This document shows, in pieces, positions 27,853-36,379 of a stretch of DNA of 64,000 nt (within the stretch, counting starts at the first letter, position 1; each line of letters opens with the position of its first letter). The translations under genes were made by a program, and so were the position numbers. The DNA comes from an uncultured Helicobacter sp. (GTDB taxonomy: Bacteria; Campylobacterota; Campylobacteria; Campylobacterales; Helicobacteraceae): positions 1 to 64,000 of the forward strand of contig CALUTE010000003.1 of NCBI GenBank assembly GCA_944323645.1. The letters run 5' to 3'. Below the pieces are notes generated by a model. It saw nothing but the letters and a program-made list of their open reading frames with translations, was not told where the DNA came from and did no database searches.

Positions 27853-28253
27853 TGTAGCCAACCTACACGATTGATACAATGTATCTGAGTACCAAACAAT
27901 GAGCATATATCAATACTGAAAGCATTATTGCTCAACGCGCGCACATCAAATCTCGCCACATTCTGCATAAGTACTATGCCATCAAGAAACAATGTGGAGT
28001 TTTGTAAAGTAATGGTGTGTGCAGCAAAGCTAAGGGTAGAATCTACAAAGTGAAAGCTAGATTCTGCTTCAAGATAATTACGGATTATATCAGCAGCATT
28101 ACTCGCCTCAATCTGAACAAGGGATTGACTACTTTTTGCAAGAGAGTAGCGCTGCAACGTGAGAGTAGCTTTCGCAACAATAATAGCAATAAGAGCTAAA
28201 ACAATAAGTCCAAACAAAAAGTCCATAAGGACAAAAGCTTGCCTATGGCGCAT
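27849..28253 (-). CDS. Pseudopilin-like protein with atypical prepilin motif
   Basis: The 134-residue product begins MRHRQAFVLMDFLFGLIVLALIAIIV: a 6-residue basic leader, then a type IV prepilin-like helix with Phe at +1 and Asp rather than Glu at +5 after an Ala, not the usual Gly. The hydrophilic part has a few cysteines near the C-terminus (ICSLFGTQIHCI) that could form a disulfide, as in minor pilins. The start at 28253 places the gene 11 bases inside the end of the previous one; the longer open frame to 28355 would bury the motif. Assignment rests on the N-terminal pattern only. Confidence 0.5.
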   Translation of the reverse strand: MRHRQAFVLMDFLFGLIVLALIAIIVAKATLTLQRYSLAKSSQSLVQIEASNAADIIRNYLEAESSFHFVDSTLSFAAHTITLQNSTLFLDGIVLMQNVARFDVRALSNNAFSIDICSLFGTQIHCINRVGWLQ

Positions 28254-28569
28254 TTGATGACTTAGTACAATCTTTTGGTTCAAACATCTTAAAGACACTT
28301 GTTGGCTGTGTGCTTTGGAATAATACTCCTTCGCAAAATTCTCCATTTGTACCAAAAACCTTGTGAGGTGTAGGGGAAAGTTTAGATTCTAGCTCGTTAA
28401 ATGCCTGTTCTTGTGCGATGTCTAACTCTGCTATAGGAAATTGCAAAGTGGTATTACGCGCAAGATAAAAATGTGCAAATATTCCAAATGCTACACTAAT
28501 GATAAGAAGTGCTAAAGCCACTTCAAACAACATAAAGCCATTTGAAGATCTAGTATTGTTTGAAAGCAT
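28243..28569 (-). CDS. Prepilin-like protein with N-methylation motif
   Basis: The N-terminus MLSNNTRSSNG/FMLFEVALALLIISVAFG is a clear class III prepilin signal: a polar leader ending in Gly, Phe at +1, Glu at +5, then a hydrophobic helix. The 108-residue protein would be cut and methylated by a prepilin peptidase and assembled into a pilus or pseudopilus. An alternative in-frame ATG at 28596 would give a 20-residue leader and overlap the upstream gene by 20 bases; neither start has a good ribosome-binding site. This is the strongest of the three pseudopilin candidates and resembles GspI/GspJ or competence pseudopilins. Confidence 0.65.
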   Translation of the reverse strand: MLSNNTRSSNGFMLFEVALALLIISVAFGIFAHFYLARNTTLQFPIAELDIAQEQAFNELESKLSPTPHKVFGTNGEFCEGVLFQSTQPTSVFKMFEPKDCTKSSNAP

Positions 28570-28576
28570 TGTATTG

Positions 28577-29296
28577 TTATATGTTGGGTGCTTCATTTGT
28601 TATGGATTCTGATTTTGGTATGCCAAAAAACTCTTTTTCTAAAATGACTGGAATTTGTTCGTCTTTGGTTGTTATTTGCAAAGAAACAATCCAACGCCCT
28701 TCAAGCTCAATCTCAAAAGAAGGGCTTAAAAATAGTTTATCTTGTGTTAAAATAAGCTCTCCAAGAGGGATTTGACCACCCTTTTGCATGGGCTTACTAG
28801 GGGTAAATAGATTCTCTTTGGGATTATAAATGAGAACTTCTTGATCTCGATCGTCTGCCTTACCTATTTTCTGCAAAAACGCCTCAATGTGTAGATCTTG
28901 TAAATCTCCATCAATTGGTTCTATGAAGACATAAAGGGTATTGAGAGATTTTACAAAAAGTAAAATAGGGGAGCTATTTTCTTGTTTGTCTCTATGTGGA
29001 GGACGCAAATAAGGCGAGTAAGGCTTGAAAATATTATCTTTTGTGGGTTTGACATTGGCTTGGATATAAAAATCAAAACGCCCTTCCAAAAGTTTTGTCG
29101 CTTCAAGAATGTTATTAATATGATATTCCGTTTCTTTGTGTTTAAGAAAAAATGGCATATCATCGACCACAGAATTCTTAAGAGAAATACGTACGGAAAT
29201 AAAAATAAGGATAATCCCTATTAAAATAACACTCAAGATACCATATGGCCAAAGATTTTTTGGTTTTTTTGAAGTATTTTGTGTATCCAAAGACAT
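28577..29296 (-). CDS. FixH-like inner-membrane protein after the cbb3 oxidase genes
   Basis: The 239-residue product has a basic N-terminus, one hydrophobic segment at about residues 17-37 (WPYGILSVILIGIILIFISVRIS) and a long beta-rich periplasmic domain. Position downstream of ccoNOQP and this topology fit the FixH-like proteins that assist cbb3 oxidase (copper/haem) maturation, but no residue motif decides it. It starts 12 bases after the TPM-like gene and slightly overlaps the pseudopilin genes, so it links the oxidase cluster and the pseudopilins in one probable transcript. Confidence 0.5.
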   Translation of the reverse strand: MSLDTQNTSKKPKNLWPYGILSVILIGIILIFISVRISLKNSVVDDMPFFLKHKETEYHINNILEATKLLEGRFDFYIQANVKPTKDNIFKPYSPYLRPPHRDKQENSSPILLFVKSLNTLYVFIEPIDGDLQDLHIEAFLQKIGKADDRDQEVLIYNPKENLFTPSKPMQKGGQIPLGELILTQDKLFLSPSFEIELEGRWIVSLQITTKDEQIPVILEKEFFGIPKSESITNEAPNI

Positions 29297-29308
29297 AATA
29301 AACCTTTC

Positions 29309-29953
29309 CTATATGGTGTTTTTTTTGCGAGAAAAATGTGCAAGAAAAAAAAGTCCAAGCAGAATAATAAGCATAGCATACATAATAAAACGAACAAATG
29401 TACGCACACCCTCTTCATTGGTTTCAAAATTATTTTCAAACACAATATTGTATTGATGTCCTATCACATCTGCAAGTTCAGAATAACCATTTAGTATAAC
29501 TGCGGAGATTCTTTGTGGTGTAATATCTTGCTCTTTTTCTGGCAAGAGAGGAGCCATATAATCAAAATAAATAGATTCCAGCTTTTTCTCATCGAGAAAA
29601 TAATGCAAATCATCGCTACTTACAAGCTCTATCTTGCGCTCCTGAAGAAACAAAAATATAACAACACAAGGATTTTTGAGAGATCGAAGTACTTCTTGTT
29701 GATGAAGCTTGCGTGCTTGTTTTGTAGAATATATGGAAGGAATAGTAATTGTATCGATAATATCAAGATAGGCTTTTATGCCTGTTTTTTGGAATATTTC
29801 TGCAGAGAGAGCCTGGACAAACTCTTGAGATTTTGGCGTGATAGTGTGTTGTGTATTGCCGATGATATAGCTTTTATGCAATACTTCTTGTTCAGCCGAA
29901 CACACCATTAAACCAAAAGCTACTATAAAAATTAGTCCAAAAACACTCCTCAA
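29309..29953 (-). CDS. TPM-domain-like membrane-anchored protein
   Basis: The 214-residue product has an N-terminal signal sequence, a periplasmic domain with the alpha/beta rhythm of TPM (Psb32/YgcG-type) proteins (SQEFVQALSAEIFQKTGIKAYL...VIFLFLQERKIELVSS), and one C-terminal membrane helix followed by a basic tail. The start is TTG (29953), supported by AGGA 7 bases upstream; no in-frame ATG lies nearby. It sits in the run of small membrane genes behind ccoP, matching conserved hypothetical genes after the H. pylori cco operon. Function unknown; a role in oxidase assembly is only guilt by association. Confidence 0.55.
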   Translation of the reverse strand: MRSVFGLIFIVAFGLMVCSAEQEVLHKSYIIGNTQHTITPKSQEFVQALSAEIFQKTGIKAYLDIIDTITIPSIYSTKQARKLHQQEVLRSLKNPCVVIFLFLQERKIELVSSDDLHYFLDEKKLESIYFDYMAPLLPEKEQDITPQRISAVILNGYSELADVIGHQYNIVFENNFETNEEGVRTFVRFIMYAMLIILLGLFFLAHFSRKKNTI

Positions 29954-29962
29954 ACATTATTC

Positions 29963-30067
29963 CTATACAAGAAATAAAAATCCATCTGGAATAAATGCGA
30001 TAGCTATAGAAACGACAAATAACACAATCAGCAAACCACCTAGTATTTTTTCTGAAGTATTAAACAT
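29963..30067 (-). CDS. Small 34-residue membrane protein
   Basis: On the minus strand, the ATG at 30067 with a strong GGAGAAG site upstream opens a 34-codon frame ending in TAG at 29963. The product MFNTSEKILGGLL... has a single membrane helix covering most of its length. It fits exactly between the DUF4006 gene (stop at 30079) and the TPM-like gene (start at 29953). Spacing, ribosome-binding site and hydrophobicity all argue that it is translated. It may be a small accessory subunit of the cbb3 oxidase, but that is inference. Confidence 0.6.
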   Translation of the reverse strand: MFNTSEKILGGLLIVLFVVSIAIAFIPDGFLFLV

Positions 30068-30078
30068 AGCACTTCTCC

Positions 30079-30279
30079 TTATTGAACATTCTGAAAAAAG
30101 TCTTTATTGTCAATGCTGTTAGACTTAATGTCTTGATAATTTTCGATCTTGTATTGGTTTTGTACATTTGCGCTTTGTGTAGTTACCGCCAACACACCAA
30201 AAATAATCGCTAAAGCAACAACAAGTACTACTGCCACTAAATATCCTAAAAGCCCATTAATTCCAAATAAGCCATTCAT
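30079..30279 (-). CDS. DUF4006-like small membrane protein following ccoP
   Basis: The 66-residue protein has one membrane helix (residues about 10-32, LLGYLVAVVLVVALAIIFGVLAV) and a short polar tail. It matches the small conserved gene that follows ccoP in Helicobacter and Campylobacter (H. pylori HP0148 type, DUF4006). AAGGAG lies just upstream, and it begins 12 bases after ccoP ends. Its role is unknown; position suggests cbb3 oxidase assembly or stability. Confidence 0.7.
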   Translation of the reverse strand: MNGLFGINGLLGYLVAVVLVVALAIIFGVLAVTTQSANVQNQYKIENYQDIKSNSIDNKDFFQNVQ

Positions 30280-30291
30280 ATTGCACTCCTT

Positions 30292-31167
30292 CTAATCTAT
30301 GACTTGTAGTGAATTGATATATGCGGTAAGTGCCTGCACCTGAGTTTCACTGAAATTGGCATACTCAAATGATGGCATTTTACCAATAAAGCCTTTCTTG
30401 CCGTTTTGCAAAACATGTTTAACAAATTTATAATCACCATAAGTGCGCAAATCAGAAGCAAAGCCTTCTATACCATTAGCATTACCGCTACCATCATTAC
30501 CATGACAAGTGGAGCAAATGTTTTGATAAACAATTCTTCCAGCTTCCACATCAGCTTGTGAGTACTTTGTTGATTTCCTAGGAGAAAAAGTTTTCATAAC
30601 ATAAGCAGCTACTTGACGCTTCTCCTCATCTGTCCCAACAAGACCAGGCGACATTTCGCCAGCTGCATAACCAAGTCCCTTGCTTCCTGTATTGATAATC
30701 TCGATAATACCTTCTTCTTTGCCCCAAGCTTTAAGATTTTGGGCTTTTCCATTAATACCTTCTGCATTGATTCCGTGGCATTGCGAGCACTGCACAAGAA
30801 AAATACCCTCCCCCATAGCAATCTTATCTTCTTGAGTCAGCGAGCCCCAACGTTGTTCAAACTTTTCATTATGTGCTTTAACTTCTTCATTGTATTGTCC
30901 AATTTGAGAGAAACTCTTAAGTGGATACCCAAAAAACATATACCAAAGTCCCCATAAAATAACTACGAAAAAAATAACAATCCACCCTATTGGAATGTCA
31001 TTTTTAAATTCCTTGATCCCATCCCAATCATGCTCTGTAAGCTCGCCATCTGCCTTAGCATCTTTCATTTTTTTGAAATAAAATCCCACCACATAAATGG
31101 TAATTAACAAAATTGCTACAGCGCCCAATAAGCCAATTAAATTGACGCTATCACTCAACCAACTCAT
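30292..31167 (-). CDS. ccoP: cbb3-type cytochrome c oxidase di-haem subunit III
   Basis: The 291-residue membrane-anchored cytochrome c feeds electrons to the oxidase. Two hydrophobic segments lie at about residues 8-30 and 61-79. Two CXXCH haem-c sites are visible: C127-SQ-C130-H131 and C218-ST-C221-H222. Length and layout are standard. It is the last subunit gene of ccoN-ccoO-ccoQ-ccoP, three bases downstream of ccoQ. Confidence 0.96.
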   Translation of the reverse strand: MSWLSDSVNLIGLLGAVAILLITIYVVGFYFKKMKDAKADGELTEHDWDGIKEFKNDIPIGWIVIFFVVILWGLWYMFFGYPLKSFSQIGQYNEEVKAHNEKFEQRWGSLTQEDKIAMGEGIFLVQCSQCHGINAEGINGKAQNLKAWGKEEGIIEIINTGSKGLGYAAGEMSPGLVGTDEEKRQVAAYVMKTFSPRKSTKYSQADVEAGRIVYQNICSTCHGNDGSGNANGIEGFASDLRTYGDYKFVKHVLQNGKKGFIGKMPSFEYANFSETQVQALTAYINSLQVID

Positions 31168-31170
31168 TCT

Positions 31171-31386
31171 TTACTCCTTTTCTTTGATTCGAGATTCTAT
31201 AAGCTCATCATTTAAGTCATCATTAACAGCCAACTTTCCGTATTTCTCATAGTCGTGTATTCCCTTTTTTTGCCTTCTCCACATAGAAAAAGCATAAGAG
31301 TACAAAAATATGATCAGAAAGAGTGTAACAATAAAATATACACTTACTCTCACATATTCTATATAGCCCATAGGTTCCGCTGCCAT
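31171..31386 (-). CDS. ccoQ: cbb3-type cytochrome c oxidase subunit CcoQ
   Basis: The 71-residue protein has one membrane helix (about residues 13-31) and a charged C-terminal tail rich in Lys/Glu/Asp. Identification rests on size, topology and position between ccoO and ccoP, which is the universal cco order. In other bacteria CcoQ stabilises the complex. Confidence 0.85.
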   Translation of the reverse strand: MAAEPMGYIEYVRVSVYFIVTLFLIIFLYSYAFSMWRRQKKGIHDYEKYGKLAVNDDLNDELIESRIKEKE

Positions 31387-31396
31387 ATTAAACCTC

Positions 31397-32083
31397 TTAC
31401 TTTGTTCTTCTGCTTTGCCCCAAACTATTCAAATACGCAATGAGCGCAACGATCTCTTTAACTTCACCTTGTTTGAAAGCATCTTTTATATCTTGCGACT
31501 TCATATCATCAATGATCGCTTCTGCTTCTTTAAGATAGATTTCTCTTGCTTCATCGATATTTGCACCAATTGCAACACCATTTTCTACATTGTAAGGCAC
31601 ATCAAAAACCTTCATTTGAGTGTAAGCTTCTGCATATGCAGTCTCAAAATCTGCATTTTTAGTGTAAAGATGCTTATATGCAGGCATAATAGAAGCAGGC
31701 ACAACACTCTTGGGATCGAGCATATGGTTCTCGTGCCAATCAGTTGTCCGGCTATCACCAATCCTATGAAGGTCTGGACCTATACGTCTAGAGCCCCACA
31801 AAAATGGTCTATCATAGGCATATTCACCACTCAAGCTCGCCATACCATAGCGATCTGTTTCTGCCTGAAATGGACGAATAAGCTGCGAGTGGCAGTTATA
31901 ACAACCCTCATTGATATAAACCTGACGTCCTGCTGTCTCTAACAATGAATAAGGTTTGAGTCCTTCAAGTGGCATTGAAGATTTCCCAAAATTGGGGAGA
32001 ATCTCTACCAATCCAGCAACAGAAAACACCACCAAAAATGCTACCGTAAAGAAGAATGGATTTTTTTCTAACCAACTAAACAT
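31397..32083 (-). CDS. ccoO: cbb3-type cytochrome c oxidase mono-haem subunit II
   Basis: The 228-residue subunit has an N-terminal membrane anchor (residues about 10-30) and one haem-c site, C61-YN-C64-H65, within GCYNCHSQLIRPF. The later conserved region WGSRRIGPDLHRIG and the methionine-bearing segment (PASIMPAYKHL) also match CcoO. It starts 15 bases after ccoN and shares its transcript. Confidence 0.96.
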   Translation of the reverse strand: MFSWLEKNPFFFTVAFLVVFSVAGLVEILPNFGKSSMPLEGLKPYSLLETAGRQVYINEGCYNCHSQLIRPFQAETDRYGMASLSGEYAYDRPFLWGSRRIGPDLHRIGDSRTTDWHENHMLDPKSVVPASIMPAYKHLYTKNADFETAYAEAYTQMKVFDVPYNVENGVAIGANIDEAREIYLKEAEAIIDDMKSQDIKDAFKQGEVKEIVALIAYLNSLGQSRRTK

Positions 32084-32098
32084 TACTTCCTCCTTGTT

Positions 32099-33565
32099 TT
32101 ATGCAGCCATAGGTGAGGCATTTTTTGGCTCACTCTCTAGCTGTCGTGATGCAGTGATAGTCATTACTACGTTGTAGATAAACATAATAAATCCAACAAG
32201 ATACATTGTCCCACCTATTGCACGAATAATGTAATAAGGGAACAACACGCTCACAGTATCAACAAATTGATATGCTAGGTTACCATATTGGTCTGTATCG
32301 CGCCACATCATACCTTGTGTAATACCAGCAATCCACATACTTGAGAAATAGAACACAATGCCTATAGTCATAATCCAGAATTGTATGTCCATAATCTTAC
32401 GTGAATAAATTTCGCGCTTATACAATCTAGGTAGCATATGATAAGAAGCTCCAATGATCGTAAATCCTACCCAGCCAAGAACACCATCATGCACATGTCC
32501 AATAATCCAATCTGTGAAATGTGCAAGCGCATTAACAGATTTGATAGATTGAATTGGTCCTTCAAGTGTAGAAAGCATATAGAATGTTGTTGCAAGCATA
32601 AGGAATTTAATCAATGGTGATTCTTTAAGTTGATGCCATTGACCACGCATTGTAAGAAGCATATTTACTGCTGTACCCCAAGAAGGTAAAATCAAAATCA
32701 CAGAAAATACCGAACCAAGAGTTTGTACCCAATCAGGAACTGTAGAATAAATAACATGATGTCCCCCAGCCCAAATATAGACAAACATCAAGCTCCAGAA
32801 AGAAAATAGCGTAAGCTTATAAGAGAATATGCTTTGTCCAGATTCTTTAGGTAAAAAGTAATACATAACACCAATAATCCCTGAAGTAAAGACAAATGCC
32901 ACCGCATTGTGTCCCCACCACCATTGCACAAGGGCATCATTGCTTCCTGCATAAAGTGAAATAGAATGCCAAATACTTCCTGTCCCAGATACAAGGAAAG
33001 TTGGAATAGATAAGTTATTGAAAATGAAAAGAATAGAAATGGCGGTAAAAGTAGCGATAAAATACCACAAAGAAATATAAATCACATTTTCACGGCGCAC
33101 ACCCATAGAGCCAAACAGACTCGCTCCCCAAAGCACCCATACAACAACAACCAACAAATCAAGTGGCCATATGAGCTCTGCGTATTCTTTAGATTGTGTA
33201 AGTCCGCCAAATAACGTAACAACCGCTAAAAGCATAAGCACAATATAAATCCAAAAATGTGCCAAACCTATGAATTTCAAGAATGGATGTTGATGGTATG
33301 TGATTTTAAGCACTCTTTGTCCGAGATAATACCAAGCTGCCCAAATACCACTAAGAGTGAAACCATAAATGATACCATTTGTATGCAGCGGGCGCAATCT
33401 CCCAAAAATACCATACTCACCAGCAACATAGTTCAAATCTGGAAACGCAAGCTGAAACGCAAGCACTACACCAATAAGCATACCGATGAAACCGAACGCC
33501 AATGTTGAGTACAAAAACAACTTTGCGATAGAATAATCATATTCTAAAACGGCATTGTTCTGCAT
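32099..33565 (-). CDS. ccoN: cbb3-type cytochrome c oxidase catalytic subunit I
   Basis: The 488-residue, ~12-helix haem-copper oxidase subunit reduces oxygen with high affinity and is the terminal oxidase of microaerobic epsilonproteobacteria. Conserved histidines are visible in HTNGIIYG (low-spin haem), WWWGHNAV and WAGGHHVIY (CuB region), and HFTDWIIGHVHDG (haem b3 region). It leads the operon, and AAAAGGAG lies upstream of the ATG. The 121-base gap to priA contains a TAAAAT that may be its -10 box, without a clear -35. Confidence 0.97.
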   Translation of the reverse strand: MQNNAVLEYDYSIAKLFLYSTLAFGFIGMLIGVVLAFQLAFPDLNYVAGEYGIFGRLRPLHTNGIIYGFTLSGIWAAWYYLGQRVLKITYHQHPFLKFIGLAHFWIYIVLMLLAVVTLFGGLTQSKEYAELIWPLDLLVVVVWVLWGASLFGSMGVRRENVIYISLWYFIATFTAISILFIFNNLSIPTFLVSGTGSIWHSISLYAGSNDALVQWWWGHNAVAFVFTSGIIGVMYYFLPKESGQSIFSYKLTLFSFWSLMFVYIWAGGHHVIYSTVPDWVQTLGSVFSVILILPSWGTAVNMLLTMRGQWHQLKESPLIKFLMLATTFYMLSTLEGPIQSIKSVNALAHFTDWIIGHVHDGVLGWVGFTIIGASYHMLPRLYKREIYSRKIMDIQFWIMTIGIVFYFSSMWIAGITQGMMWRDTDQYGNLAYQFVDTVSVLFPYYIIRAIGGTMYLVGFIMFIYNVVMTITASRQLESEPKNASPMAA

Positions 33566-33686
33566 TTTCTCTCCTTTTTGTAGAATGTAGCATCTATTTT
33601 AGCTTATTTTTCCCTTTTGTAGTCTTAAAATTTGGCTTTTTTGCAATTATTATCCAAGCATTTAATATACTTGTATATATCAATAT

Positions 33687-35675
33687 TTACAGCGTATCTA
33701 TGCAGTCTATATCAATATCAAGATCGCCTAAATTCTCCAATGCTTTTAAAATCGTGCTGTTTTTTGCTGCACTAAGCAATATGTGGTATCTCCATTTGTT
33801 TGCAATTTTTTCGATAGCACTCTCTCCATAGCCAATGATATGAAGATTTTTCTGTGTCGCACAATGCTCAATACTGCGCAAAATTGTATGCATAGATTCT
33901 AGAGCCTTGTTTTTATCGCGATTGGTGCAATGAATAATAGCCAAACGTGCAAAAGGGGGATAAACCTTACTGCGATGCGCGAGCTCCCAACGTAAGAAAT
34001 CTTCATAATCTGCCAAAAAATCTCGAATCCAATCACCATGCAAGCTTTGAATAAACACCTTACCCTCATTTTTACGCCCTGCTCGTCCAGCAATTTGGTG
34101 CAATAACGCCATGCTGCGCTCAAAACTCCGAAAATCCCCGCCATTTAAAAGATAATCAATACCGAGCACTACTGCAAGACTAACATTATGGTAGTCGTGC
34201 CCCTTACTAAGCATTTGTGTACCCACAAGAATATCAATCTCCATATTCTTGAAAGCCTCTAAAAGTGCGTGGAGTTTTTTATTGGTTGTAATATGATCTT
34301 TATCAAAAATCCCTATCCTAGCCTTAGGAAAAGCCTCCGCAAGCTCTGTGGCAACTTGCACCGTTCCTATGCGCTTACTAGAGAGTGCATCATTGCCACA
34401 TTGCGGACAGGTTTTTGGCAAGGCTTGTGTGTATCCACAATAATGGCAACATAACGCATTGCGAGTCAAATGTAAGCTCATACTTACACTGCAAAATGGG
34501 CAAGCAAATCCATAACCACACTCTAGACATAACAATGCCTTAAAATTTGCACGTGTTGGGACAAAAATGATAGCTTGCTTAGAAGAATCCAACACCGCTT
34601 CAAGATGGCTTAAAAGCATTGGGGTTAAACTAGTTTTGGTTTCCTCAATCACAAACTGCCTTAAAGAATGAAAATAGCGCCCCCTGAGACGAAAAAGATA
34701 TCTGCCCTTTTGTGCAAGCATATAGCTACCAAGACTTGGGGTAGCCGAACCAAGAACTACTCGCACGCGCGCACGACTGGCAAGAAACAATGCCATATCA
34801 CGCGCATTGTGGCGCGGATTACTCTTTGATTTGTAGGCATCATCGTGTTCTTCATCTACAATAATAATTCCAAGATTAGCAAGCGGTAAAAACAGAGCGC
34901 TGCGCGCACCAGCAATAATTTTTATGCGCTGTGTTTGTAGCCCTTGCAAAACTTCTTGTTTTTGTTTCGTGCTTAGCTTGCTGTGCCATAATGCAACACA
35001 CTCGCCAAATACCTCTTTAAGTCGCGCTAGAATCTGCGGAGTTAGTGCTATTTCTGGCATAAGAAATAGCGCACTGCGCGCACAAAAAAGGCTTTTTGCA
35101 ATAAGATGAAAATAGATCTCTGTTTTGCCGCTGCCTGTATCACCAAAGAGTAAGCCTATGTTTTTAGATTCTAAAAAAGTATAGGCGTCTCTTTGTGCCC
35201 GACTTAATGATTTTAGCTTGGCAGTTATTTGAGCAAGTTGTTTTTGAGAGAGTGGCACTAAATTTGGCTCACTCATAAAGCAAAGAGGTGTCGCTAGAGA
35301 AAGTTTATTTGCCGTATTTTGTGCTGAGTTAGATTCTGTGTGTATGCTGCTTATACTTGGGTTTGGCATAAGAGATGTGCCACAATATTGCCTAGCAAAA
35401 GCGACAAAAAGATGATAAGATTCTTGCAAGCTCGATCGATAATAGTATGCAATAAAATCCGCTAAAAGTCGCTGTTTATCACCGAAGATTCCGCATATTC
35501 CTACAATCTCTTTGCAAGCAAAATCTGGCTTCAGTGTGCGCGCGCAAACAACACCATAGTACAACTTGTTGCGAAGTGGTATGCGCACTAGAGTACCTTT
35601 TGACAATGCTCTTGTGTGCGAATAAATTAACAATGGAGATTTTATGCCCAAAGGGGCAATAGTATAAAAAACCAT
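33687..35675 (-). CDS. priA: Primosomal replication helicase PriA
   Basis: The 662-residue superfamily 2 helicase restarts collapsed replication forks. Walker A is FGDTGSGKTEIY, and Walker B is IIVDEEHDDAYK. The zinc-binding region has eight cysteines in four pairs (CLECGYGFACPFC...CCHYCG...CPQCG). The N-terminal DNA-binding domain is shorter than in E. coli (732 residues), as usual for this group. I prefer the ATG at 35675, which overlaps the stop codon of the upstream gene as TGATG, over the TTG one codon earlier. Confidence 0.95.
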   Translation of the reverse strand: MVFYTIAPLGIKSPLLIYSHTRALSKGTLVRIPLRNKLYYGVVCARTLKPDFACKEIVGICGIFGDKQRLLADFIAYYYRSSLQESYHLFVAFARQYCGTSLMPNPSISSIHTESNSAQNTANKLSLATPLCFMSEPNLVPLSQKQLAQITAKLKSLSRAQRDAYTFLESKNIGLLFGDTGSGKTEIYFHLIAKSLFCARSALFLMPEIALTPQILARLKEVFGECVALWHSKLSTKQKQEVLQGLQTQRIKIIAGARSALFLPLANLGIIIVDEEHDDAYKSKSNPRHNARDMALFLASRARVRVVLGSATPSLGSYMLAQKGRYLFRLRGRYFHSLRQFVIEETKTSLTPMLLSHLEAVLDSSKQAIIFVPTRANFKALLCLECGYGFACPFCSVSMSLHLTRNALCCHYCGYTQALPKTCPQCGNDALSSKRIGTVQVATELAEAFPKARIGIFDKDHITTNKKLHALLEAFKNMEIDILVGTQMLSKGHDYHNVSLAVVLGIDYLLNGGDFRSFERSMALLHQIAGRAGRKNEGKVFIQSLHGDWIRDFLADYEDFLRWELAHRSKVYPPFARLAIIHCTNRDKNKALESMHTILRSIEHCATQKNLHIIGYGESAIEKIANKWRYHILLSAAKNSTILKALENLGDLDIDIDCIDTL

Positions 35676-36379
35676 CAAAAAAATGTATTGGTAGCCTGCA
35701 AGTGGATAGGATCAAAAAGACTTGGCGTGATTGGTTGCTTGGATTTTTGCATATCTTTTGTGCTTCTTCGCGAGTTTGCAGTCGATGTGTTGGAAGATTT
35801 TACAGATGTTTTTTGTGGTAATGCAACACAATCTCTACCAAAGCCTAGCTTTGGCTTCCTTTCTTTGGAATCTAAAAGATCTGCAAAGAGAGTTGCGCTA
35901 GATTCTAGCTTTCCTAGCTGTTTTTTTGGAGTATCTATGGCATTTATAGGAACACACTGCGTATCTACAGGCAAATCTATCGTTTTAGAATCTACTAGAG
36001 ATTCGAGTGCTTCACTTTGTATAGAATCAATCACAAAATCTTGGTTGGATTCTATAGCAGAATCTAAATCTTGCTGTGTTTGCAGTCTGTTTTCTATACC
36101 ACAAAACACCTCTTCTGATTCTTGTTCTTCGCTAGAAGCTAGCTCTTTAGCAGCTTCTGGAAGCTTAATTGTATCGATTTTTGCAACAATAGCTTGCAAA
36201 CTAGATTCTAGCTCGCATTTTTGATGCACCACATCAAGATAGGCGCGTACCAAATCTAGCAAATCGGTGTTGTGATTAGCAAAAAGTGCTCGAATCTCAT
36301 CGCTTGCTTGCGCATTGTATCCTTTGAGTGATATGCCAAAATCTCTACCAGATATACGAACTTCTAGTTGCTCATTCAT
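35675..36379 (-). CDS. Uncharacterised protein upstream of priA
   Basis: No named gene recognised. The 234-residue product has a conserved-looking N-terminal ~70 residues (MNEQLEVRISGRDFGI...), a small alpha/beta element followed by a coiled-coil helix, vaguely like ZapA-type cell-division proteins. The remainder is low-complexity, rich in Ser, Glu, Asp and Lys with repeated ES/DS pairs coded by AGAATCT-type words. It is tightly coupled at both ends: TAATG overlap with the upstream coiled-coil gene and TGATG overlap with priA. The ZapA suggestion is weak and needs a profile search. Confidence 0.45.
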   Translation of the reverse strand: MNEQLEVRISGRDFGISLKGYNAQASDEIRALFANHNTDLLDLVRAYLDVVHQKCELESSLQAIVAKIDTIKLPEAAKELASSEEQESEEVFCGIENRLQTQQDLDSAIESNQDFVIDSIQSEALESLVDSKTIDLPVDTQCVPINAIDTPKKQLGKLESSATLFADLLDSKERKPKLGFGRDCVALPQKTSVKSSNTSTANSRRSTKDMQKSKQPITPSLFDPIHLQATNTFF

